From positions 1 to 5,616 of the forward strand of contig CAJAHZ010000003.1 in NCBI GenBank assembly GCA_903939665.1: 5,616 nucleotides of DNA, given 5' to 3'. The DNA is from an uncultured Pseudomonadota bacterium. GTDB lineage: Bacteria; Pseudomonadota; Gammaproteobacteria; Burkholderiales; Rhodocyclaceae. The notes beneath the pieces are model-generated. The model saw only the letters and a program-made list of their open reading frames with translations, did no database searches and was not told the origin of the DNA. Shown piece by piece: positions 1-5,616 of the stretch; within the stretch, counting starts at the first letter, position 1; each line of letters opens with the position of its first letter. Both the position numbers and the translations under genes were made by a program.

Positions 1-189
1 AAGCAGATCGACGACATGGTGGAAGACGGCACGCTGTCCGGCGGCATGCTGCCGAAGATCGGCTCGGCGCTCGACGCGGCGCGCAACGGCGTGAAGAGCG
101 TGCACATCATCGACGGGCGTGTTGAACATGCGCTGCTGCTGGAGATTTTGACCGACCACGGCGTCGGCACGATGATCAAGAGCCACTGA
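1..189 (+). CDS. argB: Acetylglutamate kinase, C-terminal part (5' end outside window)
   Basis: This is the last 62 residues of N-acetyl-L-glutamate kinase, read in frame 1 to a TGA at 187-189. The enzyme phosphorylates N-acetylglutamate in the second step of cytoplasmic arginine biosynthesis. The visible sequence has family hallmarks: a GGMLPKI segment, then a VHIIDGRVEHALLLEIL segment and the terminal GVGTMI. These belong to the C-terminal nucleotide-binding lobe of the amino-acid kinase fold. Full-length members are roughly 290-300 residues, so about four fifths of the gene lies to the left. The stop overlaps the next start (TGATG), suggesting an operon with the nucleotidase. The C-terminal tail is short and ends in KSH, with nothing unusual. 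Identification is confident from the conserved C-terminus; arginine feedback sensitivity cannot be judged from this fragment. Confidence 0.96.
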   Translation, partial: KQIDDMVEDGTLSGGMLPKIGSALDAARNGVKSVHIIDGRVEHALLLEILTDHGVGTMIKSH

Positions 190-845
190 TGACGGGCCGA
201 GTGCGGGCCGGGCAAAAAACATGGTTGTTTGATCTTGACAACACGCTACACAACGCCAGTCCGCACATTTTCCCGCACATCAACCGTTCGATGACGGCGT
301 ACATCGTCGAACACCTGCGTGTCGACGAAGCCGAAGCCACACAGATCCGGCAGCATTACTGGCAACGCTACGGCGCCACGCTGCTTGGCCTGATGCGCCA
401 TCATGGCACCGACCCGAATCATTTTCTCTGGCACACGCACCAGTTCCCCGATCTCAAACGCATGGTGGTTTTCGAGCGCGGGCTGAAGGCGATGCTGCGC
501 CGCCTGCCGGGAAGAAAAATCGTTTTCTCCAACGCGCCGCTGCATTACACCGAGGCGGTGCTCGGACTGACCGGCATCACCGGCTGCTTTGACGCCGTCT
601 ATTCGGTCGAACGCCTGCGCTTTCAGCCCAAGCCGGCGCCCGGCGGCTTCCGCCATCTGCTGCGCGCCGAGCATCTCGATCCGCGCAACTGCATCATGGT
701 CGAGGACACGCTGCCCAATCTGGTGACCGCCAAACGCCTTGGCATGAAGACCGTGTGGGTGAGCGCCAGCACACGCCAGCCACCCTGTGTAGACGTGCGT
801 CTGGCTTCGGTTCTCGACTTGCCGCAACGCCTCGGACGACTATAA
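189..845 (+). CDS. HAD-superfamily pyrimidine 5'-nucleotidase (Sdt1-like)
   Basis: A 218-residue cytoplasmic HAD hydrolase, subfamily IA. All four HAD motifs are visible: motif I DLDNT with nucleophile D15 and acid/base D17; motif II serine S114 in FSNAP; motif III lysine K148 in QPKP; motif IV E172-D173 in VEDTLPNL. The helical cap lies between motifs I and II, about residues 22-100. The pattern matches the Sdt1/Phm8-type pyrimidine 5'-nucleotidase group, which dephosphorylates UMP, CMP or related nucleotides. That substrate is family knowledge; a phosphoglycolate-like or other small phosphate substrate cannot be excluded. The ATG overlaps the argB stop by one base (TGATG), so translation is probably coupled; no strong separate Shine-Dalgarno is seen. 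The gene ends in TAA at 843-845, which overlaps the -10 box of the promoter proposed for slmA. Length is normal for the family and the reading frame is intact. Confidence 0.92.
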   Translation: MTGRVRAGQKTWLFDLDNTLHNASPHIFPHINRSMTAYIVEHLRVDEAEATQIRQHYWQRYGATLLGLMRHHGTDPNHFLWHTHQFPDLKRMVVFERGLKAMLRRLPGRKIVFSNAPLHYTEAVLGLTGITGCFDAVYSVERLRFQPKPAPGGFRHLLRAEHLDPRNCIMVEDTLPNLVTAKRLGMKTVWVSASTRQPPCVDVRLASVLDLPQRLGRL

Positions 846-846
846 T
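819..846 (+). promoter_or_regulatory. Candidate sigma70 promoter for slmA
   Basis: A perfect -10 hexamer TATAAT at 841-846 sits 16 bp downstream of TTGCCG at 819-824, which matches the -35 consensus at four of six positions. The -10 overlaps the TAA stop of the nucleotidase gene. Transcription would start near 853, giving a leader of about 15 nt to the ATG at 868 or 30 nt to the ATG at 883. This would let slmA, and probably the downstream c-di-GMP gene, be expressed independently of argB. Prediction from sequence only. Confidence 0.55.
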
Positions 847-869
847 CAGTGCTTCCACAAGGAAAAAAT

Positions 870-874
870 GGGAG
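870..874 (+). promoter_or_regulatory. Shine-Dalgarno favouring the 883 start of slmA
   Basis: GGGAG at 870-874 lies 8 nt before the ATG at 883, a good spacing. The upstream in-frame ATG at 868 has AAGGA at 859-863 only 4 nt away, which is close for efficient initiation. This is why the 883 start is preferred, although 868 remains possible. Confidence 0.5.
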
Positions 875-882
875 ACGCAGAC

Positions 883-1494
883 ATGGCAAAGCCAGGCGAA
901 CGCAAATTGCAAATTCTGCAAACACTGGCCGCGATGCTGGAGAACCCGAAGGGCGAGAAAATAACCACCGCCGCGCTCGCCGCCCGGCTCGACTGTTCGG
1001 AGGCCGCCCTCTACCGACACTTCGCGAGCAAGGCGCAAATGTTCGAGGGTTTGATCGAGTTCATCGAAACCAGCCTGTTCAGCGTGATCAATCAGATTTC
1101 CGCAGAAGAAGCGCAGGGCATGCAACAGGTCGAACACATTCTTGCGCTGCTGCTGCGCTTTGCCCAGCGCAATCGCGGCATGACCAAGGTGCTGCTCGGC
1201 GATGCCCTGGTCAATGAAAACGAACGCCTGCAGGCGCGCATCAACCAGTTGCTCGACCGCGTTGAAGCGGCGCTGAAGCTGGCGCTGCGCGTTGCCGCAA
1301 CGCAGGAGCAACTGGCCGCCGACGCCGACTTCAGCGGGCTGGCCAACCTGCTGCTCTGTTACGCCATCGGTCGCTGGCAGCAATATGCGAAGAGCGGCTT
1401 TGCCCGCGAACCGCTGGCCAACTGGCCGCAGCAATGGCCAATGCTCCATGCCGCCTGCCTGAGCCAGAGCCCGGCCGACACGGTCGCGCCTTAA
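883..1494 (+). CDS. slmA: Nucleoid occlusion factor SlmA (TetR-fold)
   Basis: A 203-residue TetR-like DNA-binding protein, close in size to E. coli SlmA (198 residues). SlmA binds specific chromosomal sites and, when DNA-bound, antagonises FtsZ polymerisation so that the septum does not form over the nucleoid. The N-terminal helix-turn-helix covers about residues 27-49, with ITTAALAARL then SEAALYRHF, followed by SKAQMFEGLIEFIE. These segments match E. coli SlmA very closely. The RINQL segment and preceding RLQ are also shared with E. coli, in the dimer/FtsZ-interaction domain. An alternative in-frame start at 868 would add five residues (MGDAD); the 883 start has the better ribosome-binding spacing. 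A sigma70-like promoter lies just upstream, and the PAS-GGDEF-EAL gene starts 23 bp downstream, probably in the same transcript. The protein has no membrane segment. A generic TetR repressor is the alternative, but the similarity extends beyond the HTH. Confidence 0.94.
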   Translation: MAKPGERKLQILQTLAAMLENPKGEKITTAALAARLDCSEAALYRHFASKAQMFEGLIEFIETSLFSVINQISAEEAQGMQQVEHILALLLRFAQRNRGMTKVLLGDALVNENERLQARINQLLDRVEAALKLALRVAATQEQLAADADFSGLANLLLCYAIGRWQQYAKSGFAREPLANWPQQWPMLHAACLSQSPADTVAP

Positions 1495-1517
1495 CGCCAC
1501 TGAACGCCAACTCAGCC

Positions 1518-4500
1518 ATGAGCAACCCGGCCTCTCTTGAGCAACAACTTGTCGAATACAAGGCGATGCTCGATAACGCCGGGGTTGCCGTGGTGTTCAC
1601 GCGTGACCGTCTGACCTATCGCTGCAATCCGTTCGCCGAAGAACTCTTCGGCTGGCCCGCCGGAACCCTGGTCGGCCAGCCGGGCAGCGTTTTCTTCCCA
1701 GGGCCCGAGGCTTACGCAACGCTGGGCGAGCGCGCGGGGCCAATTTTGGCGGACGGGCGTTTGCTGGACGTCGAAATTGAGGTGGCACGGCGCGATGGCA
1801 GCACCTTCATCGCTCACATGATCGCCCGCGCCGTCGACCCTGCCGCCCTGAACTCGGGCACCGTCTGGATCATGCGTGACATTACGCAGCAAGTCGGCGC
1901 ACGCGATGCCAACGCGCGACTGCTGCGCGAGCAGCAGCTGATTTTCGAGCGTGCTCAGATCGGCATTATTTTTCTCCGAGATCGCGTCATTCAACGCTGC
2001 AATCCAGCTTTCGAGAAAATGTTCAACTACCCGCCGGGGCTGCTTGTCGGGCAATCGACACAAGTCTGTTTCGCCAGCGAATCGGCATGGCTTGAAGCCG
2101 GCGAACTGGTGCATGCCGCAATTGCCGCATCCGGCAGGTTCGTCGGCGAGTTCGAGTACAGGCGGCGCGACGGCGAGCCGATCTGGTGCCATGTTTCAGG
2201 CAACCTGCTCAACCCGGAAAGCCCTGACGAAGGCTATGTGTGGCTCTACGACGACATTACCGCCCGCCGCGCAACCGAAGCCGCGCTGGTGCAAAGCCAT
2301 CAGGAGCAGCAACTGATTTTCGACAATGCCATGATCGGCGTTTCCTACGTGCGCAACCGGGTGATCCTGCGCTGCAATAGTCGCCTTGAGGAAATCTTCG
2401 GTTTCCCGCTGGGCGGGCTGGTCGGAAAATCGTCGCGTACACTGTTCGCCAGCCAGAAAGAATGGGAAGAAACCGGCCAGCGCATCTATAGTGAAAAACA
2501 AGACCAGGATCGTTTCTCCGGCGAGATCCGCTATCGACGACAGGATGGAACGCCCATCTGGGTGAACGCCAGCGGTCGCTTGGTCGAACAGGACGGCGAG
2601 CAGATCTGGATCTGGACATATGAGGACAATACCGCGCGCCACCTCGCCGAAGAGGCGCTACGGCTCAGCCATACCGTGCTGGAACAACGCGTCGCCGAAC
2701 GCACCGCCGAACTGTCGCAGCAACTGCATTTCCTGCAACAACTGATTGAAGCGATTCCCGGGCCGATTTTCTACAAGGATACCCAAGCCCGCTATCTGGG
2801 TTGCAACAGCGCCTTCGCCAATTTCATCGGCATCGCTACCGATGATCTGATCGGAAAATCGCCGTACGACATCGCGCCGGGGGAACTGGCCAGAAAATAC
2901 ATGGCGGCCGACCAGGTACTGCTCGACAAGCCGGGTTCGCAAATCTACGAAAGCCCCGTTCGCTATGCCGACGGCGTGATGCGTGAAGTCGTTTTTCACA
3001 AGGCGACTTTCACGCAACCTGATGGCACGGTGGGCGGACTGGTCGGTTTCATGCTCGACATCACCGAACGCAAGCGAATGGAAGAGCGCTTGCAGCAGGC
3101 CGCGACGGCCTTCGACAGCAGCGCCGAGGGCATCACCGTCACGGCACCCGACGGAACCATCATTGCCATCAACCGCGCTTTTACCGAAATCACCGGCTAC
3201 AGCGAAAACGAGGTAATCGGCCGCAATTCGAGCCTGCTGCAGTCCGGGCGGCAGAGCAAGGACTTCTATCGCGAGATGTGGGCCGCGATCGGCCAGAACG
3301 GTCGCTGGCAGGGCGAAGTCTGGAACAAGTGCAAAAACGGACGCATCTTTCCGGAATGGCTGACCATCAGCGCCGTCAAGGATACGGCAGGCAAGCTCAC
3401 CCACTATGTCGGGGTTTTTTCCGATATCACGGCCATCAAGACAGCCTATGAGCAACTCGATCATCTGGCGCACCACGACACCCTGACCGGTCTGCCCAAC
3501 CGCTTGCTGCTGGAAGACCGGTTGCATGTGGCGTTGCAACGCGCCCGCCGCGAACAAGCGGGACTCGCCGTGCTGTTCGTCGACCTCGATCGCTTCAAGA
3601 CGATCAATGACAGTCTCGGGCATCACGTTGGCGACCGCGTGCTGTGTGAAGTGTCCGGGCGCTTCAAACAGATCATCCGCGAGTCGGACACCGTCGCCCG
3701 CCTGGGCGGCGACGAGTTTCTCATCCTTCTTGAGGGCTTTGACGATCCCGCGGCGGCGTCCAATGTCGCCGAAAAAATTCTCCAGAACCTGCGCGAAATC
3801 GCCGTCTCGCTTGAACAGGAGTTTTTTGTCGGAGCCAGTATCGGCATCAGCCTCTTCCCGCAGGACGGAGAGGACTCGGCGACCCTGATCAAACACGCGG
3901 ACGTTGCCATGTACCGGGCAAAGGAGCGCGGTCGCAATACCTACGAGTTCTTCACCCAGGAACTGACTGACTTCTCGCTGGACCGTTTCCAGATGGAGAC
4001 CGACCTGCGGCGCGCCATCGAGCGCGACGAACTCCGGGTCTACCTGCAGCCGCAGTTTTCGCTAAAAACAGGCAGGCTGATCGGCGCCGAAGCGCTGGTG
4101 CGCTGGCGTCACCCCGAGCAGGGCCTGATCCTGCCCGGAAAATTCATCGCCCTGGCCGAAGAATCCGGGCTGATCGTGGCGATCGGCGAATGGGTGCAGC
4201 ATACGGCCTGCCAGTACTGGGCCGAGTGGGCGAAAGACGGCCTCAAACCGGGCATCCTCTCGATCAACGTTTCCGGCGTCGAGTTCCGCCGTGGCCGCAT
4301 TCAGGAAACCGTGCGCAAGGTGCTCGACGCGACCGGCCTGTCGCCCACGCTGCTGGAACTGGAAATCACCGAAAGCGCCATCATGAGCGAGGCCGAGAGC
4401 AGTATCGCGGTGCTCAACGAACTGCGCGCGATGGGGATCAGCCTGGCGATTGACGACTTCGGCACGGGTTACTCATCGCTGGCCTACCTGAAACGTCTGC

Positions 4501-4748
4501 CACTCGACAAGCTGAAGGTGGACCAGAGCTTTGTGCGCGGCCTGCCGGACGATTCAGATGACTGCGCCATCGCCCGCGCCGTCATCGCCCTCGGCCACAG
4601 CCTGCAGTTGATGATCATCGCGGAAGGCGTTGAAACACAGGAACAGAGCGAATTCCTGACACGCGAAGGCTGCGATGAAATGCAGGGCTACCTGCGCGGC
4701 AAACCCATGCCGATCGACGAATTCAGACAGACTTTCCTAAGCCGCTGA
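1518..4748 (+). CDS. Multi-PAS GGDEF-EAL c-di-GMP synthase/phosphodiesterase
   Basis: A 1076-residue soluble sensor enzyme with no signal peptide or membrane segment. Domains in order: PAS1 about 6-123, PAS2 134-248, PAS3 258-373, a helical linker about 378-410 (EEALRLSH to AERTAEL), PAS4 407-520, PAS5 524-640, GGDEF 643-810, EAL 826-1070. The GGDEF core keeps DTLTGLPN at 654, FVDLDRFK at 687-694 and GGDEF at 730-734. An I-site RESD at 721-724 lies exactly five residues before it, so product inhibition is expected. The EAL core keeps E858 (EALVR), N917, E949, D979-D980 in DDFGTGYSSL, K1000, E1039 and Q1056. Both activities are therefore predicted: diguanylate cyclase and c-di-GMP phosphodiesterase, controlled by PAS inputs of unknown ligand. 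The open frame extends up to an ATG at 1434 inside slmA, but ATG 1518 follows the slmA stop by 23 bp and directly precedes PAS1, so it is preferred; neither has a clear Shine-Dalgarno. No own promoter is evident, suggesting co-transcription with slmA. Confidence 0.95.
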   Translation: MSNPASLEQQLVEYKAMLDNAGVAVVFTRDRLTYRCNPFAEELFGWPAGTLVGQPGSVFFPGPEAYATLGERAGPILADGRLLDVEIEVARRDGSTFIAHMIARAVDPAALNSGTVWIMRDITQQVGARDANARLLREQQLIFERAQIGIIFLRDRVIQRCNPAFEKMFNYPPGLLVGQSTQVCFASESAWLEAGELVHAAIAASGRFVGEFEYRRRDGEPIWCHVSGNLLNPESPDEGYVWLYDDITARRATEAALVQSHQEQQLIFDNAMIGVSYVRNRVILRCNSRLEEIFGFPLGGLVGKSSRTLFASQKEWEETGQRIYSEKQDQDRFSGEIRYRRQDGTPIWVNASGRLVEQDGEQIWIWTYEDNTARHLAEEALRLSHTVLEQRVAERTAELSQQLHFLQQLIEAIPGPIFYKDTQARYLGCNSAFANFIGIATDDLIGKSPYDIAPGELARKYMAADQVLLDKPGSQIYESPVRYADGVMREVVFHKATFTQPDGTVGGLVGFMLDITERKRMEERLQQAATAFDSSAEGITVTAPDGTIIAINRAFTEITGYSENEVIGRNSSLLQSGRQSKDFYREMWAAIGQNGRWQGEVWNKCKNGRIFPEWLTISAVKDTAGKLTHYVGVFSDITAIKTAYEQLDHLAHHDTLTGLPNRLLLEDRLHVALQRARREQAGLAVLFVDLDRFKTINDSLGHHVGDRVLCEVSGRFKQIIRESDTVARLGGDEFLILLEGFDDPAAASNVAEKILQNLREIAVSLEQEFFVGASIGISLFPQDGEDSATLIKHADVAMYRAKERGRNTYEFFTQELTDFSLDRFQMETDLRRAIERDELRVYLQPQFSLKTGRLIGAEALVRWRHPEQGLILPGKFIALAEESGLIVAIGEWVQHTACQYWAEWAKDGLKPGILSINVSGVEFRRGRIQETVRKVLDATGLSPTLLELEITESAIMSEAESSIAVLNELRAMGISLAIDDFGTGYSSLAYLKRLPLDKLKVDQSFVRGLPDDSDDCAIARAVIALGHSLQLMIIAEGVETQEQSEFLTREGCDEMQGYLRGKPMPIDEFRQTFLSR
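1533..2636 (+). repeat. Three tandem homologous PAS modules (125-residue period)
   Basis: Within the c-di-GMP protein, the first three PAS domains are copies of one module. Each has R-[DN]-R-x3-RCN, then a G/N-aromatic-P turn and LVG, then RRxDG, and a closing W-x2-[RDE]-D. The RCN cysteines fall at residues 36, 161 and 286, exactly 125 apart. The closing tryptophans are at 117, 242 and 366, so copy 3 has lost one residue in its second half. Copies 2 and 3 are the closest pair and still share near-identical DNA at their starts (1929-1948 and 2304-2323, 19 of 20 bases, 375 bp apart). PAS4 and PAS5 are of different types. Confidence 0.8.
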
Positions 4749-4796
4749 TTTCCCGGCGACCCTGTCAAGGGCAATTTGCTGCACTGCAAAAAATAA

Positions 4797-4826
4797 CTGC
4801 CAAGCCAATCAAAATCCGTGTAAAAT
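4797..4826 (+). promoter_or_regulatory. Candidate sigma70 promoter for the acyltransferase gene
   Basis: TAAAAT at 4821-4826 matches the -10 consensus at five of six positions. CTGCCA at 4797-4802 matches the -35 at four of six, with an 18-bp spacer. It lies in the AT-rich part of the gap. A start near 4833 would give a leader of about 110 nt before the ATG at 4946. Sequence prediction only. Confidence 0.4.
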
Positions 4827-4843
4827 CCGCCGCTTAGCCTGAA

Positions 4844-4882
4844 CAGAACTCTGGCGCGCTGGCTTCAGACCAGTTCGTTCTG
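4844..4882 (+). repeat. Imperfect inverted repeat in the acyltransferase leader
   Basis: CAGAAC at 4844-4849 is fully complementary to GTTCTG at 4877-4882. Inside it, CTGG at 4859-4862 pairs with CCAG at 4870-4873 around a 7-nt loop. The arms could form a branched or bulged stem in the leader RNA, or be a dyad bound by a regulator. With 6 bp and 4 bp stems separated by unpaired bases this may also be chance in GC-rich DNA. Confidence 0.3.
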
Positions 4883-4945
4883 TCGTCGTTCCGGCATTCC
4901 AGAACACGCGGGCCGTGCCGTTCAGGCCTTCAACCGGATTTTTGC

Positions 4946-5616
4946 ATGCGCTCAGCGCCGTCAAGACTGGCATTCATCGACGCACTGAAAGCCATCGGCT
5001 CTCAGTTGATCGTCCTGCACCATCTCGCTTTTTACGGCCCGATGTCGGATGTCGCACACGACCTCGCCCCGGCGATCATTTCCTGGCTGAGCCAGGATGC
5101 CCGCATCGCGGTGCAGATTTTTCTCGTAATCGGCGGGTTTCTCGCGGCCAAGGCACTGGCCCCGCACGGAAAGCTGCTGGCCGGAAATCCCTTGGCCCTG
5201 CTCTACAGCCGTTACTTCAAACTCGCCGTGCCTTATGTCGCCGCGCTGATTTTCGCCATCATGTGCAGCACACTGGCCGGCCAGCTGATGGACCACGATT
5301 CGATCCCGGCAGCGCCCAGCCTGCCGCAACTCGCCGCCCATGCGCTGCTGCTGCAGAACCTGTTCGGACTTGACGCGCTCTCCGCCGGCGTCTGGTACAT
5401 CGCCATCGACTTCCAGCTTTTCACACTGCTGCTCGGTACGCTCTGGCTGGCACGCCGTGTCGGCACCCGCATCAACGGCACGCGCATAGTCGGCGTCCTC
5501 TTCGTTACCCTGCTCGCCGGCGCCTCGCTGTTTTTCTTCAACCGCGATTCGGCTTGGGACGATTGGGCACTGTATTTTTTTGGCTCGTACGCACTCGGCG
5601 TGCTGGCTTACTGGAC
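4946..5616 (+). CDS. Acyltransferase-3 family membrane protein, N-terminal part (3' end outside window)
   Basis: An open frame of 223 complete codons runs from ATG 4946 to the right edge without a stop. It is the N-terminal part of an integral-membrane acyltransferase-3 (OafA-like) protein; such proteins move acetyl or other acyl groups onto sugars, lipids or polymers of the envelope. Family features are an opening helix with FIDALKAIG and the histidine pair H25-H26, then R53 with VQIFLVIGGFL at 56-66, YSRYFKLAVPY at 87-97, and VWYIAIDFQLF at 149-159. Hydrophobic stretches near 11-30, 54-72, 93-112, 150-169, 181-198 and 208-223 are probable membrane helices. Typical members are about 350-400 residues with about ten helices, so over half is present. 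The start has only a weak GGA 7 nt upstream, but no in-frame upstream alternative looks better. The acceptor substrate cannot be told; the neighbours do not form an obvious polysaccharide locus. Confidence 0.88.
   Translation, partial: MRSAPSRLAFIDALKAIGSQLIVLHHLAFYGPMSDVAHDLAPAIISWLSQDARIAVQIFLVIGGFLAAKALAPHGKLLAGNPLALLYSRYFKLAVPYVAALIFAIMCSTLAGQLMDHDSIPAAPSLPQLAAHALLLQNLFGLDALSAGVWYIAIDFQLFTLLLGTLWLARRVGTRINGTRIVGVLFVTLLAGASLFFFNRDSAWDDWALYFFGSYALGVLAYW

Larger units (their letters stand above)
4749..4945 (+). other. Intergenic region between c-di-GMP gene and acyltransferase gene
   Basis: The only noncoding stretch of any size, 197 bp. Its left third (about 4771-4830) is AT-rich compared with the flanking genes and contains the candidate promoter. 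A weak hairpin CCCT-GTCA-AGGG at 4760-4771 follows the upstream stop, but it has only 4 bp of stem and no T-run, so no convincing terminator is called. The right part carries two sets of imperfect inverted repeats. No tRNA, small ORF with a good ribosome site, or recognisable riboswitch was found. Confidence 0.6.

Noticed and set aside
694..1500. Antisense open frame (268 codons) opposite slmA
   Set aside because: Shadow of slmA and the end of the nucleotidase gene; the composition is a by-product of GC-rich coding and no family is recognisable.
1434..1517. Upstream ATG extension of the c-di-GMP protein into slmA
   Set aside because: The 28 extra residues are proline/arginine-rich, overlap slmA by about 60 bp, and have no ribosome site; ATG 1518 sits just before PAS1.
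3413..3420. GGGG-TTTTTT-like homopolymer run (possible slippage site) inside the c-di-GMP gene
   Set aside because: The frame continues intact through PAS5 into GGDEF, and no alternative downstream frame looks coding; probably ordinary codons (GVFSD).
2658..3896. Long antisense open frame (412 codons, minus strand) opposite the c-di-GMP gene
   Set aside because: It mirrors the high-GC codon pattern of the + strand gene, has no recognisable domain, and lies opposite clearly conserved PAS and GGDEF sequence.
4760..4771. Possible terminator hairpin CCCT-GTCA-AGGG after the c-di-GMP gene
   Set aside because: Only 4 bp of stem and no following T-run; insufficient for a rho-independent terminator.
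4827..4945. Possible c-di-GMP riboswitch in the acyltransferase leader
   Set aside because: Attractive beside a c-di-GMP enzyme, but I see none of the conserved GEMM core segments or its paired tetraloop arrangement.
4915..5373. Plus-strand open frame overlapping the acyltransferase start in another frame
   Set aside because: Arginine/proline-rich, low-complexity translation typical of an out-of-frame reading; the overlapping frame from 4946 gives a clear membrane acyltransferase.

Overview
The window looks like chromosomal DNA from a high-GC betaproteobacterium. The order argB, HAD-family pyrimidine nucleotidase, slmA and the protein sequences themselves fit Rhodocyclaceae-type genomes (Dechloromonas/Azoarcus relatives). 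That placement rests on recalled gene order and sequence character, not on a search. All five genes lie on the + strand, and coding density is high except for one gap of about 200 bp.

Layout: (1) 1-189 is the 3' end of argB (acetylglutamate kinase, arginine biosynthesis), cut by the left edge. (2) 189-845 is a HAD-superfamily pyrimidine 5'-nucleotidase whose start overlaps the argB stop by one base. (3) A sigma70-like promoter with a perfect TATAAT overlaps the nucleotidase stop codon and probably drives slmA (about 883-1494), the TetR-fold nucleoid-occlusion factor. (4) 23 bp later, 1518-4748 encodes a 1076-residue soluble sensor with five PAS domains followed by GGDEF and EAL domains. Both catalytic cores and the GGDEF inhibitory site look intact. 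The first three PAS domains are a tandem family with an invariant R-C-N motif spaced exactly 125 residues apart. (5) 4749-4945 is noncoding, with a candidate promoter and imperfect inverted repeats. (6) 4946 to the right edge is the N-terminal part of an integral-membrane acyltransferase-3 family protein, open at the window end.

How they relate: argB and the nucleotidase are probably translationally coupled. slmA and the c-di-GMP enzyme are probably co-transcribed, placing a division-site/chromosome factor beside a multi-input second-messenger enzyme; a functional link is only inference. The acyltransferase appears to have its own promoter. I see no mobile element, CRISPR array, tRNA or rRNA. 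Nothing here is clearly a new system; the most distinctive item is the triplicated PAS array of the c-di-GMP protein.
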